Assembly (NCBI GenBank): GCA_001773855.1
Contig: MEXZ01000010.1
Coordinates: 1-10,141, forward strand
Source: Candidatus Aminicenantes bacterium RBG_13_64_14
GTDB lineage: Bacteria; Acidobacteriota; Aminicenantia; Aminicenantales; Saccharicenantaceae
Direction of reading: 5' to 3'
Length of the DNA: 10,141 nucleotides
Shown: one piece after another, positions 1 through 6,414 of the stretch
How positions within the stretch are numbered: position 1 is the stretch's first letter
How the letters are laid out: the number at the start of each line of letters is the position of its first letter
The notes under the pieces: generated by a model
Told to the model about the DNA's origin: nothing
Databases searched by the model: none
The model's input: the letters and a program-made list of their open reading frames with translations, nothing else
Position numbers and translations under genes: made by a program

Positions 1-471
1 GTCCTTGATGATGGCGATGGAGATGCCCAGCTTCTGCCGCATGCCCTTGGAGAAGTTCTTGACCCGCTGGTCGAAGGCCTTCTCCTGGAGCGAGACCCGG
101 CGCATGACCTGGAAGTAGTCGTTCTTGGCGAGGGCGGTCTTGCCGCCGAGCTTGGCGAAGAAGTCGAGGTTTTGGCGGGCCGTGAAGTTGCCGTAGAGCA
201 TGACGTTCTCGGAGACGAAGGCGACGTACTTCTTGGCCTCGAGCGGGTCCTTGGTGACGTCGATCCCGTTGATGAAGCAGGTCCCGGTCGTCGGCGGGAT
301 GAAGTTCAGGAAGAGGTTGATCGTCGTCGTCTTGCCGGCGCCGTTGGCGCCGAGCAGGCAGTAGACCTCGCCGGGGTAAATGCTCAAGTTCAAGTGGTCC
401 ACCGCCAGGACGCCGTCCTCGTAGCGCTTGGACAGGTCGTCGGCCTTCAGGATGGGTTGCGATGTTGCCAT
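1..471 (-). CDS. ABC transporter ATP-binding protein, ABC-2 exporter type (partial, C-terminus outside window)
   Basis: This is the nucleotide-binding subunit that should power the two permeases encoded just upstream. The 157 visible residues begin MATSQPILKA. They contain the Walker A motif GANGAGKTT (residues 41-49), a Q-loop region reading VSENVMLYGNFT (86-97), and the ABC signature as NFSKGMRQKLGIS (139-151). The relaxed SKGMRQ signature, and Glu where the Q-loop Gln normally sits, are as I recall common in NosF/CcmA-like ATPases that partner ABC-2 permeases. Walker B, the D-loop and the H-loop lie beyond position 1. The start is supported by a strong AGGAGG at 476-481, four bases before the ATG. 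The gene is last in the visible operon, 31 bases after the stop of the preceding permease. It acts on the cytoplasmic face of the inner membrane. The family call is secure, the substrate unknown. Confidence 0.95.
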   Translation of the reverse strand, partial: MATSQPILKADDLSKRYEDGVLAVDHLNLSIYPGEVYCLLGANGAGKTTTINLFLNFIPPTTGTCFINGIDVTKDPLEAKKYVAFVSENVMLYGNFTARQNLDFFAKLGGKTALAKNDYFQVMRRVSLQEKAFDQRVKNFSKGMRQKLGISIAIIKD

Positions 472-502
472 GTTTCCTCCTCGTTGTGAAATGGCCATTT
501 TT

Positions 503-1891
503 TTATCTCACGTCATACCGCGTGAACGAAAAATACGCGGCGGTGAAAAAGATCAGGTTGAACAGGACGAGCAGAATGATGTCGGGGGCGGCCGCCCGCA
601 GGGGGTCTTCGTAGGCCGGGAACACATACCGGAATTTCGGGTAGTCGATCTTCCCGCTCGGACGCGAATCCCCGCCCATCTGGCGGCGCGAGCTTCCGTC
701 CTCGGCTTCGAAAATGTCGCTGAATTGGTACCGGAAGAGGACCTGGAAGAGCTGGATGTAGTGGGCTTTGAGGCTGCCGGAGAAATTCTCGAGGTCGGCG
801 ATCCCGGTATGACAAAAGTCCAGGGCCGCCTGGGTGTAGCTCGAGGCCGGCGACAGGCGGGCGATGTTGAGACTGAGAGTCCGGAGGGCGCCCTTCTGAA
901 GTTCATAATCTGCGTCGAACTTCTGCAGGGTCTGGTCGAGCCGCTCCTCGTAGTCCTTGGCCACGGGTCCCCGGGCCTTGGTGTAGGCGTCCCAATCCCA
1001 TTTGCCCTGCCCCTGCTCCCCGCCGAGATACTTTTTCATGAGCGGGGCCAGGGCCTTGCCCTTTTCTTTCTCGATCTGATTCGTGACCTGGGCCCGGTTG
1101 GCCCGCATGACCTCCTCGCTCGGGACCGGGCGGATGAGCCCGGCGATCGGCTCGCTCGTCCTGGGGATGACGAACGTCAGGAAAATCCAGACGAAGAAGC
1201 TCGCCAAGAGGGCGAGGCTCGTCCGGTGCGTCCGGGTTGAGATGAGCAGGCCGAGGGAGAAGAGGGTTGAAAGGTAGAGGACCGAGAGCGCGAGCAGAGA
1301 TAAGATCCGGACCAGGTTGCCGGCCTCGAAGAGGGGGAAACCCTCGAGAAGGAGAAGCAGCACACCGAGGAGAGTGCTGACCGCGAAGGGAATCATGAGG
1401 ACACTGAAACCGCCAACAAACTTGGCCGCGATCACCGTGCTCCTTTTCGCCGGATTCGAAAGGATTAGCTTGAGCGTCCCGGCTTCCTTCTCGCCGCTCG
1501 CGAGCGTGCCCGCATAGAGGACGGCGAAGAGGCCGAGGAGGAAGCTCGTGATGACGACGAAATCGATCTTCCCGTTGATATTGCTCAGGACCTCGTTCTG
1601 GGCCTGGATCCCCCTGGCGTCCGTCTGGTACTTGGCGAACGTGACCTTTTCCGGAAGCACGCTCTCGAGGCCGATCCCGAAGGTGGCGAGGACGCTCGGC
1701 TCGCGGTAGATAGTCGTTGTATTCTTGGCCTCCTTCTGGGAGGCGTCATATTCGTGAAAGACGTTTTGATAGCTCGAGTAGTTGAGAAGCAGGCTGGTCG
1801 GAATAAGGGCCAGGCAGAGAAGGGAGACGATCAGGAACTTGGGGCTGAGGATTTGGTCGAGAAGTTCTTTTTTAAATACCGTTCGGAACAT
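503..1891 (-). CDS. ABC-2 type transporter permease (large-loop, NosY/DUF3526-like), paralogue 1
   Basis: This 462-residue inner-membrane subunit of an ABC exporter has about six membrane segments: roughly residues 18-36, 108-131, 155-182, 193-217, 224-243 and 436-456. Two large loops lie outside the membrane core, at 37-107 and, charged and helical, at about 245-435. The segment GEKEAGTLKLILSN (133-146) after the second membrane span is the characteristic cytoplasmic motif of this permease group. Residues 338-365 include LSLNIARLSPASS and a D-F-C-H-T-G motif shared with the neighbouring permease. The C-terminus, FTRYDVR, nearly repeats the neighbour's FIKYDVR. The ATG has a good Shine-Dalgarno (GGAGGAGG just upstream). 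Only 15 bases separate it from the preceding gene, so the two are surely cotranscribed. It probably forms a heterodimer with that paralogue. The substrate is unknown. Confidence 0.92.
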   Translation of the reverse strand: MFRTVFKKELLDQILSPKFLIVSLLCLALIPTSLLLNYSSYQNVFHEYDASQKEAKNTTTIYREPSVLATFGIGLESVLPEKVTFAKYQTDARGIQAQNEVLSNINGKIDFVVITSFLLGLFAVLYAGTLASGEKEAGTLKLILSNPAKRSTVIAAKFVGGFSVLMIPFAVSTLLGVLLLLLEGFPLFEAGNLVRILSLLALSVLYLSTLFSLGLLISTRTHRTSLALLASFFVWIFLTFVIPRTSEPIAGLIRPVPSEEVMRANRAQVTNQIEKEKGKALAPLMKKYLGGEQGQGKWDWDAYTKARGPVAKDYEERLDQTLQKFDADYELQKGALRTLSLNIARLSPASSYTQAALDFCHTGIADLENFSGSLKAHYIQLFQVLFRYQFSDIFEAEDGSSRRQMGGDSRPSGKIDYPKFRYVFPAYEDPLRAAAPDIILLVLFNLIFFTAAYFSFTRYDVR

Positions 1892-1906
1892 GGCCTCCTC
1901 CGCCCC

Positions 1907-3349
1907 CTATCGGACATCGTACTTGATGAAACGAACGTAGGCCGCGGCGAACGGGGCGATAAGCCAGAAGGCGAGAGACAACAGGCTCTTCCAGTTCGCC
2001 CTGAAGATATCGCCCAGAGACGTCGGCACGATCGTGAACTGCGGCAGGGTCTTGAAATTGATGGGCTGGACCGAAAACGACAGGCCGGTCTTCCCGCCGG
2101 GATGGACCATGAGCGTCCGTTTGACCTTGCTGAACAGGGCCCCGTCAAGGGTCCCCGCGTGGGCCTGGACGGCCTCGGCGTATTTCGTCCGTTCGAGCTC
2201 GCCCGTGCCGCAGACGTCGGCGACGAACCGGGCGAAGGCCGCGCTGGGCGAGATGAGCGACAGGTTGAGCGCGAGGTTCTGCCGGCGCCGCTTTTGCTGC
2301 CGGTAGGTCTCGTCGATCGCGCCGAGCTGTTGGGCCTTCCGTTCCTTGGCCTCCTGCTCGATCCCGGCCTTGACGGCCTCCCACCTTTTTTTCTCCGGTG
2401 ATTCCGTGTCGTCGGCCGATTCTTTGGGCGCCGACCCGAAGATGAGGTCGTATTGCCGGCCCAGCTCCCTGGCCGTTTCCATGCCGAGGGAGCCGGCCAG
2501 AAGAGACTTCTCCAGGGAAACCTGGGTTTCCGTCCGGATCGGATGGACGATGGCGGCCAGCATATCGCCGAGCTTGGGCATGATCAGCTGGAAAAACGTC
2601 CAGACGAGCAGGATGGCCACGAGTGCCGTGCGCGTTTTCGCGGAGCTCGCCGAGATCATCGTGCCCAGCGTGAAATAAGCGAGTAGGAATACGGAGGCCG
2701 CGAGAAAGATGATGAGGATTTTCGCCGGCATGTCGCCGCCGAAGACCGGAAACGCCCCCAGGATCAGGAAGAGAAGGCCGGCGAGGAAGGCGGCGGCGAA
2801 GGGCGCCCACAGGGCCAGATAGCCGCCGGCGATCTTGCCGGTGAGGATCGTGTCCCGCGGCAGGCGGTTGGAGAGCATGGCCCGCAGGGTGCCCGCCTCC
2901 TTCTCTCCGGCGATGACATCCGAGGCGAAAAGGAGCCCGACCAGGCTGAGGACCATCTGGATGAGAAAAACGAAATCGATCTTTCCCTGGATGGAGAGGA
3001 TGGATTCCTCGCCGCTCGAGGACTCGCCCGGCTTGGTCCCCTCCTGGTTGAACTCGTAGTAGAGCGGCAGGGTCCCCTCGAAGCCCCGCGTGTAGACCGA
3101 CAGAGGGGCTGGCCGACGGAATCCCTTGATGGCCACCGTGCCGGCCATGAGGTCCTGCATGCTGAAGGAAGACACGGCTTCGCCGGCCAGTCGGACCTGC
3201 TCGTCGTAGTCCCGGACTCTTTTCACGTAGTCGAGCTGGTTGACGTACATCCCCAGGGGGATGAGGAGTATGGCGATCAGCCCGAACAACGGGAACCGGT
3301 AGCTGAGGATGTTCTCCAGGATTTCTTTCTTGACGATCGTTTTCCACAT
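1907..3349 (-). CDS. ABC-2 type transporter permease (large-loop, NosY/DUF3526-like), paralogue 2
   Basis: This is the second permease of the operon, 480 residues. Predicted membrane segments lie at about 20-37, 124-146, 172-200, 209-232, 240-258 and 455-473. The cytoplasmic motif GEKEAGTLRAMLSN (148-161) matches that of the downstream permease. The long loop (about 260-450) contains a very charged, probably coiled stretch at 310-358, then LALNLSLISPSA (359-370) and a D-V-C-G-T-G motif (378-383). The protein ends FIKYDVR. The N-terminus MWKTIVKKEI aligns with MFRTVFKKEL of the paralogue, which fixes the ATG although its Shine-Dalgarno is poor (only GAAAG about a dozen bases upstream). It starts 42 bases after the stop of the NEW3-like gene. 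The pair looks like an old duplication forming a heterodimeric exporter core. ABC-2 family assignment is confident; the transported molecule is not known. Confidence 0.92.
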   Translation of the reverse strand: MWKTIVKKEILENILSYRFPLFGLIAILLIPLGMYVNQLDYVKRVRDYDEQVRLAGEAVSSFSMQDLMAGTVAIKGFRRPAPLSVYTRGFEGTLPLYYEFNQEGTKPGESSSGEESILSIQGKIDFVFLIQMVLSLVGLLFASDVIAGEKEAGTLRAMLSNRLPRDTILTGKIAGGYLALWAPFAAAFLAGLLFLILGAFPVFGGDMPAKILIIFLAASVFLLAYFTLGTMISASSAKTRTALVAILLVWTFFQLIMPKLGDMLAAIVHPIRTETQVSLEKSLLAGSLGMETARELGRQYDLIFGSAPKESADDTESPEKKRWEAVKAGIEQEAKERKAQQLGAIDETYRQQKRRRQNLALNLSLISPSAAFARFVADVCGTGELERTKYAEAVQAHAGTLDGALFSKVKRTLMVHPGGKTGLSFSVQPINFKTLPQFTIVPTSLGDIFRANWKSLLSLAFWLIAPFAAAYVRFIKYDVR

Positions 3350-3391
3350 GGCGTCACACTTTCAGAGGGGGTTCATGTTCCCGGCTTTATC

Positions 3392-4879
3392 CTAACGCCG
3401 CGTCAGCTTGATGCCGAAGACGACGATGCCGACGAGCAGGCCGACGAGGAGCAGGACCAGGGCCCCGATGCCGAGGACGTTGGCCTTCGAGGTGATGTGG
3501 ATGCGGACGATCTTATCCTCCGACTCCACGCGCCGGTTGTCGGCGACGGCGTCGGTCCGGATCTTCGGCTCGTAGTCGCCGACGGAAACCCCGGCCGGGG
3601 GCAGGAACTTGATGCTGACGACCTCGTCCTTGTTCTGCTCCAGGGTCGGCAGGAGGTCCGGCTTTATCTCGACGCGCCAGTTGAGCGGCAGGTCGCAGAA
3701 CACCCGGATATTATTAAGTTTCCGGGTGCCCGTATTGCGGATGGTCACGTCCATGCTGATGGCGTCGCCCACCTTGATCTCATGGTAGAGGTTGACGGCC
3801 TGGACTTCGACCTTGGGCACGCCCCGGGGGATGAGTTCGAGCTTGACCGACCCGGCCTTCAGGGCCTCGATCTGCTTAGGGCCGATCCCGGCCGTTCCGT
3901 CGTCCGTCTCGAGCTCGCGGAGTTTCTGCGTCTGGTCGTTGTCGAGGGCCAGGACGAAGAACTCGAGGGGCTTGTCGAGGACGACCTGGTCGTCCGGGTT
4001 CTTGGGGAGGTAGAGCTTGAGCTGGAGTTTCAGGCTGGTGACGCCCTCGCTGAATTTGATCTGGGAGAGACGGGCGCTCGTCGTCGGGTCGCTGAACTCG
4101 TAGGTGATCTGCTGAGGCAGGTTGACGGCCTCGAGCTTGAAGACGTTGGCCTCGCCGGTGAACTTTTCGAGCGACAGATCAAAAGTCGCCGTGCTCTCGA
4201 GGTCGGCTTCCTGGGAGAACTGGGCGGAGTTGACGGTGACGATGTTGGCGCTGACGCCTTTTTGGAGATAGACGGACGTCTCCTCCGTCTTCCCCGAATA
4301 GGAGACGCTGATCTCCAGGTTCTCGACGTCCTTGAGGAGCTGGAAGGTGACTTCGCGCTCGGTCTCGATGGGCATCGAAGCGATGGACCTTTCGTAGGGG
4401 TCGGAGATGATCTTGCCCTCTGTCGATAGCGAGACGTAGACGTCCTTGATCTCCTTCATGAAGTCGAGCGGGAAGAGGTCCTCGGCGCTGATCTTGAGGT
4501 TGGCCAGCTCCTTGAGCTCCTTGGAGGCGTAGCGCAAGGCCACCCGGACGAATTTCTTGCCGCTTCCGTCCTGGAACTTGACCGCGCTGGCGACCGAGAT
4601 CCGGGCTTCGCTGCCCATGAAGCTGATCAGGGCCTGCTGATAGTCGACCTGGGCCAGGAGGTAGGCCGTCTGCCGTTGGGCGAAATCGGCCTCGGAGGTC
4701 AGGCCTTCCTCCTTGAGCTTGAGGTACCGGTCGAAATCGGCCTTTTTCAGCTCGAGTGAGAGCTGAGCGCTCTTCAAGCGGAGGAGCTTCATGCTCTGAG
4801 AATCCTGAGTTTGGGCGGGGATCAATAAGACGAGGAGAAGGACGGCGGTCAGGACGAGGACGAGTTTATGAACGTTCAT
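3392..4879 (-). CDS. Membrane-anchored NEW3-like exported protein with N-terminal adaptor-like helical hairpin
   Basis: This 495-residue protein is first in the ABC operon. It has a signal peptide (residues 1 to about 23), a strongly helical heptad-rich region (about 30-95), an extended beta-rich middle (about 105-320), a NEW3/COG1470-like beta-sandwich near 365-462 (RNTGTRKLNNIRVFCDLP inside it), and a C-terminal membrane segment (about 467-490) ending in the short cationic tail KLTRR. The body should therefore be periplasmic and anchored in the inner membrane. The helical region contains DRYLKLKEEGLTSEADF (50-66). Its R51, L55 and S62 reproduce the spacing of the RLS TolC-docking motif of AcrA/MacA-type adaptors. 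No lipoyl or barrel domains are visible. The ATG is preceded by GGAGG (4887-4891), seven bases away, and by a sigma-54 promoter. It may link the exporter to TolC. The alternative is a substrate-binding or scaffolding accessory protein. The hairpin could also derive from an OEP (TolC-type) helix. Confidence 0.8.
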   Translation of the reverse strand: MNVHKLVLVLTAVLLLVLLIPAQTQDSQSMKLLRLKSAQLSLELKKADFDRYLKLKEEGLTSEADFAQRQTAYLLAQVDYQQALISFMGSEARISVASAVKFQDGSGKKFVRVALRYASKELKELANLKISAEDLFPLDFMKEIKDVYVSLSTEGKIISDPYERSIASMPIETEREVTFQLLKDVENLEISVSYSGKTEETSVYLQKGVSANIVTVNSAQFSQEADLESTATFDLSLEKFTGEANVFKLEAVNLPQQITYEFSDPTTSARLSQIKFSEGVTSLKLQLKLYLPKNPDDQVVLDKPLEFFVLALDNDQTQKLRELETDDGTAGIGPKQIEALKAGSVKLELIPRGVPKVEVQAVNLYHEIKVGDAISMDVTIRNTGTRKLNNIRVFCDLPLNWRVEIKPDLLPTLEQNKDEVVSIKFLPPAGVSVGDYEPKIRTDAVADNRRVESEDKIVRIHITSKANVLGIGALVLLLVGLLVGIVVFGIKLTRR

Positions 4880-4911
4880 GGTCTAGCCTCCATCGGTTTC
4901 GTCCTGGATAT

Positions 4912-4928
4912 TGCAAGGATAGTGCCAA
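4912..4928 (-). promoter_or_regulatory. Sigma-54 (-24/-12) promoter of the ABC exporter operon
   Basis: Read on the minus strand the site is TTGGCACTATCCTTGCA, one base off the RpoN consensus TTGGCACG-N4-TTGCA. The invariant GG (plus-strand 4925-4926) and GC (4913-4914) are exactly ten bases apart. Transcription should begin about twelve bases further on, near 4901. That leaves a leader of about 21 bases containing the GGAGG ribosome-binding site of the NEW3-like gene, which is ideal geometry. The sigma-54 activator encoded at 6415-7806 is the obvious candidate regulator. Confidence 0.88.
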
Positions 4929-4985
4929 GTTGGGGCCTCGGGCATCGCCCCGTTGCCAATGGCCTTAAACTCACGATCGGCCCCC

Positions 4986-5003
4986 TTGGCCTGGAACGTG
5001 CAA
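4986..5003 (+). promoter_or_regulatory. Candidate sigma-54 promoter for the kinase-regulator operon (weaker match)
   Basis: TTGGCCTGGAACGTGCAA keeps the invariant GG (4988-4989) and GC (5000-5001) at ten-base spacing and matches TTGGC and TGCA. It departs from consensus at the A and C after TTGGC and at the first T of TTGC. The predicted start would be near 5013, giving a long leader of about 138 bases before the GTG start codon. It diverges from the minus-strand sigma-54 site with about 57 bases between the two -24 boxes. If real, it implies positive autoregulation of the two-component genes. Confidence 0.5.
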
Positions 5004-5040
5004 TAGCCTATCTAGACGGATACGGACATGAGACGAATTA

Positions 5041-5066
5041 GGTGCCAAGGCGTCACCTTGGTTACC
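5041..5066. promoter_or_regulatory. Dyad CCAAGG-N5-CCTTGG, possible activator-binding site
   Basis: A perfect six-base inverted repeat, CCAAGG (5045-5050) and CCTTGG (5056-5061), flanks CGTCA. Further pairing GGT (5041-5043) with ACC (5064-5066) extends it imperfectly. It lies roughly 145-160 bases upstream of the predicted start of the minus-strand ABC operon, a typical place for an upstream activating sequence of an NtrC-family regulator. It is also downstream of the candidate plus-strand start, so it could act on the kinase leader instead. I found no clear copy upstream of the tolC-like gene, which weakens the assignment. Confidence 0.35.
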
Positions 5067-5073
5067 CACTTCC

Positions 5074-5106
5074 GGGGAAATTGTTTCCCATTTTACCCAT
5101 TTTCCC
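5074..5106. repeat. Small hairpin followed by tandem CCCATTTT repeats in the control region
   Basis: GGGAAA (5075-5080) and TTTCCC (5084-5089) form a tight inverted repeat around TTG. The right arm runs into two direct copies of CCCATTTT (5087-5094 and 5096-5103) at nine-base period, followed by CCCGGATTTTT. On a plus-strand transcript from the candidate sigma-54 start this would sit in the kinase leader as a G/C-A/U stem followed by a broken U tract, somewhat like a weak terminator or attenuator. Function is not established. Confidence 0.35.
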
Positions 5107-5111
5107 GGATT

Positions 5112-5140
5112 TTTACTTTCGCCGGGGTTTCCTGTATCCT
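5112..5140 (+). promoter_or_regulatory. Weak candidate sigma-70-type promoter before the kinase gene
   Basis: TTTACT (5112-5117) and TATCCT (5135-5140) each match four of six consensus positions and are separated by 17 bases. Transcription would start near 5147, almost at the GTG codon, leaving no room for a ribosome-binding site unless the true start is the in-frame GTG at 5163 or later. It could supply basal kinase and regulator expression. The match is modest and could be chance in this T-rich stretch. Confidence 0.2.
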
Positions 5141-5150
5141 CTTAGGATAG

Positions 5151-6404
5151 GTGCAAAGAAGGGTGTCCCGTTTAACGAGTTGGGTCCGCGGGGTTTTCGG
5201 CGGGAAGCGCCGGGGAGTCCACGTCCGGACGATTTTCCGGGAGTTCGCCGAGAGCCTCAACCTGATCGAGGATTTCGAGCAGATCGTCCTGAACCTGCTT
5301 GGGACGATCAAGGAAGCGATCGCCGTGGACCGGCTGGTGTTTTTCATCTATGACAACGACGTCGGACAGTTCCGTGTCGGGGCCGCCTCCGGCTATCCCC
5401 CGGCCGACCTCCGCGAGGTCGTCCTCTCCGGCCAGGACCATTTGGCCAAGTGGCTCAAGGTCAACAAGACCTTCCTCGACGTCCGGAGAAGGCCCGGTGT
5501 CTTCAGCTTCCTGGGAGAGAAAGAAAAAGCGGTTTTCAGCCGCCTCGGCTTCGTCCTCTGCTATCCGATCCTGTCCATGAACCGGCTGATCGGGATCCTC
5601 TGCGCCGGTCCGAAGGGGGACGGCGGGCCCTACTCCGCCGAAGAATCGGCTTTTATCGATTCGCTCATGCCCCAGGCCGGGATCGCCCTCGAAAACGCCC
5701 TGCTCTACAAGCAGCAGAGGGAGCGCTTCCGCCGCATGCTCCGGGCCGACCGGCTGGCCACGATCGGCGAGCTCGCCGCCGGGGCCGCCCATGAGATCCG
5801 CAATCCGTTGACGTCCATCAAGTCGTCCCTCCAGTACCTGGAGTCCCGCTGCCGCGAGGAGACCGAAAAAAAGCTCCTCAGCGTCGCCCTCCGGGAGACC
5901 GACCGGATCGACGAGATCCTGACCGCCCTCCTCTCGTTCTCCCGTCCGTCGGAGATCCGCAAGGAGCCCTGCGACCTCGTCGCGCTCCTCGAGGAGAGCG
6001 TCGCCCTCGTCTCGATCCAGGCCCGGGCCAAGGGCGTCGAGGTCAGGCCGTCGTTCCCCGCGGCGCCGGTCATCGTCAATGCCGACAGGTCCCAGGTCAA
6101 GCAGGTCTTCCTCAACGTCTTCCTTAACGCCGTCCAGGCCATGGACGGCGGCGGGACGCTCGACATCGAGGACATCGTCCTCGAAAACGGGAAGACCCTC
6201 GTCCGCGTCTCCGACACGGGACCGGGCATTTCCGACGAGGATCTGGACAAGGTCTTCGATCCCTTCTTCACGACCAAGAAGGGCGGCACGGGGCTGGGCC
6301 TGTCGATCTGCTACACCATCGTCAAGGCGCACGGCGGAGAGATCGAACTCCGCAGCCGTCTCGGGGAGGGGACGACGGTTCTCGTCACCCTGCCCGCGAG
6401 TTGA
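5151..6404 (+). CDS. Soluble GAF-domain sensor histidine kinase (NtrB-like output module)
   Basis: This 417-residue protein autophosphorylates on histidine and should pass phosphate to the response regulator encoded ten bases downstream. A GAF sensor domain spans about 31-185. The HisKA helix pair follows, with the H-box AAHEIRNPL and phospho-acceptor His214. The HATPase domain shows an N-box QVFLNVFLNAVQ (317-328), G1 VSDTGPGI (353-360), F-box FDPFFTTKK (369-377) and G2 GTGLGLSI (379-386). There is no signal peptide or membrane segment, so the kinase should sense an intracellular cue. The HEIRNPL-type H-box is typical of kinases paired with NtrC-family regulators. The start is uncertain: GTG at 5151 has only AGGA three bases before it, another in-frame GTG sits at 5163, and the first 25 residues are basic and of no recognised fold. 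The function call is firm, the signal unknown. Confidence 0.94.
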   Translation: MQRRVSRLTSWVRGVFGGKRRGVHVRTIFREFAESLNLIEDFEQIVLNLLGTIKEAIAVDRLVFFIYDNDVGQFRVGAASGYPPADLREVVLSGQDHLAKWLKVNKTFLDVRRRPGVFSFLGEKEKAVFSRLGFVLCYPILSMNRLIGILCAGPKGDGGPYSAEESAFIDSLMPQAGIALENALLYKQQRERFRRMLRADRLATIGELAAGAAHEIRNPLTSIKSSLQYLESRCREETEKKLLSVALRETDRIDEILTALLSFSRPSEIRKEPCDLVALLEESVALVSIQARAKGVEVRPSFPAAPVIVNADRSQVKQVFLNVFLNAVQAMDGGGTLDIEDIVLENGKTLVRVSDTGPGISDEDLDKVFDPFFTTKKGGTGLGLSICYTIVKAHGGEIELRSRLGEGTTVLVTLPAS

Positions 6405-6414
6405 GGAGGCCGCC

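Noticed and set aside
489..500. AAATGGCCATTT palindrome between the permease stop and the ATPase start
   Set aside because: It is a perfect 12-base palindrome but has no loop, no partner copy and no U tract in a useful place. It is too short to call a terminator or operator.
428..4429. Plus-strand open frames opposite the permease and NEW3-like genes (for example 428-1240, 1754-2401 and 3497-4429)
   Set aside because: They are low-complexity antisense shadows of well-supported genes, without ribosome-binding sites or family motifs.
4931..4963. GGGGC/GCCCC and GCCA-A-TGGC inverted repeats between the divergent promoters
   Set aside because: They are short, GC-biased and imperfect when extended. 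Such repeats are expected by chance in this composition.
5042..5048. A perfect TTGGCAC -24 box on the minus strand
   Set aside because: The -12 position reads GT instead of GC at the required spacing, so it lacks an essential element of a sigma-54 promoter.
6079..6414. N-terminal extension of the response regulator in the same frame
   Set aside because: The extra residues are Arg/Ser/Pro-rich shadow of the kinase C-terminus. The receiver fold starts at the ATG at 6415, which has a proper ribosome-binding site.
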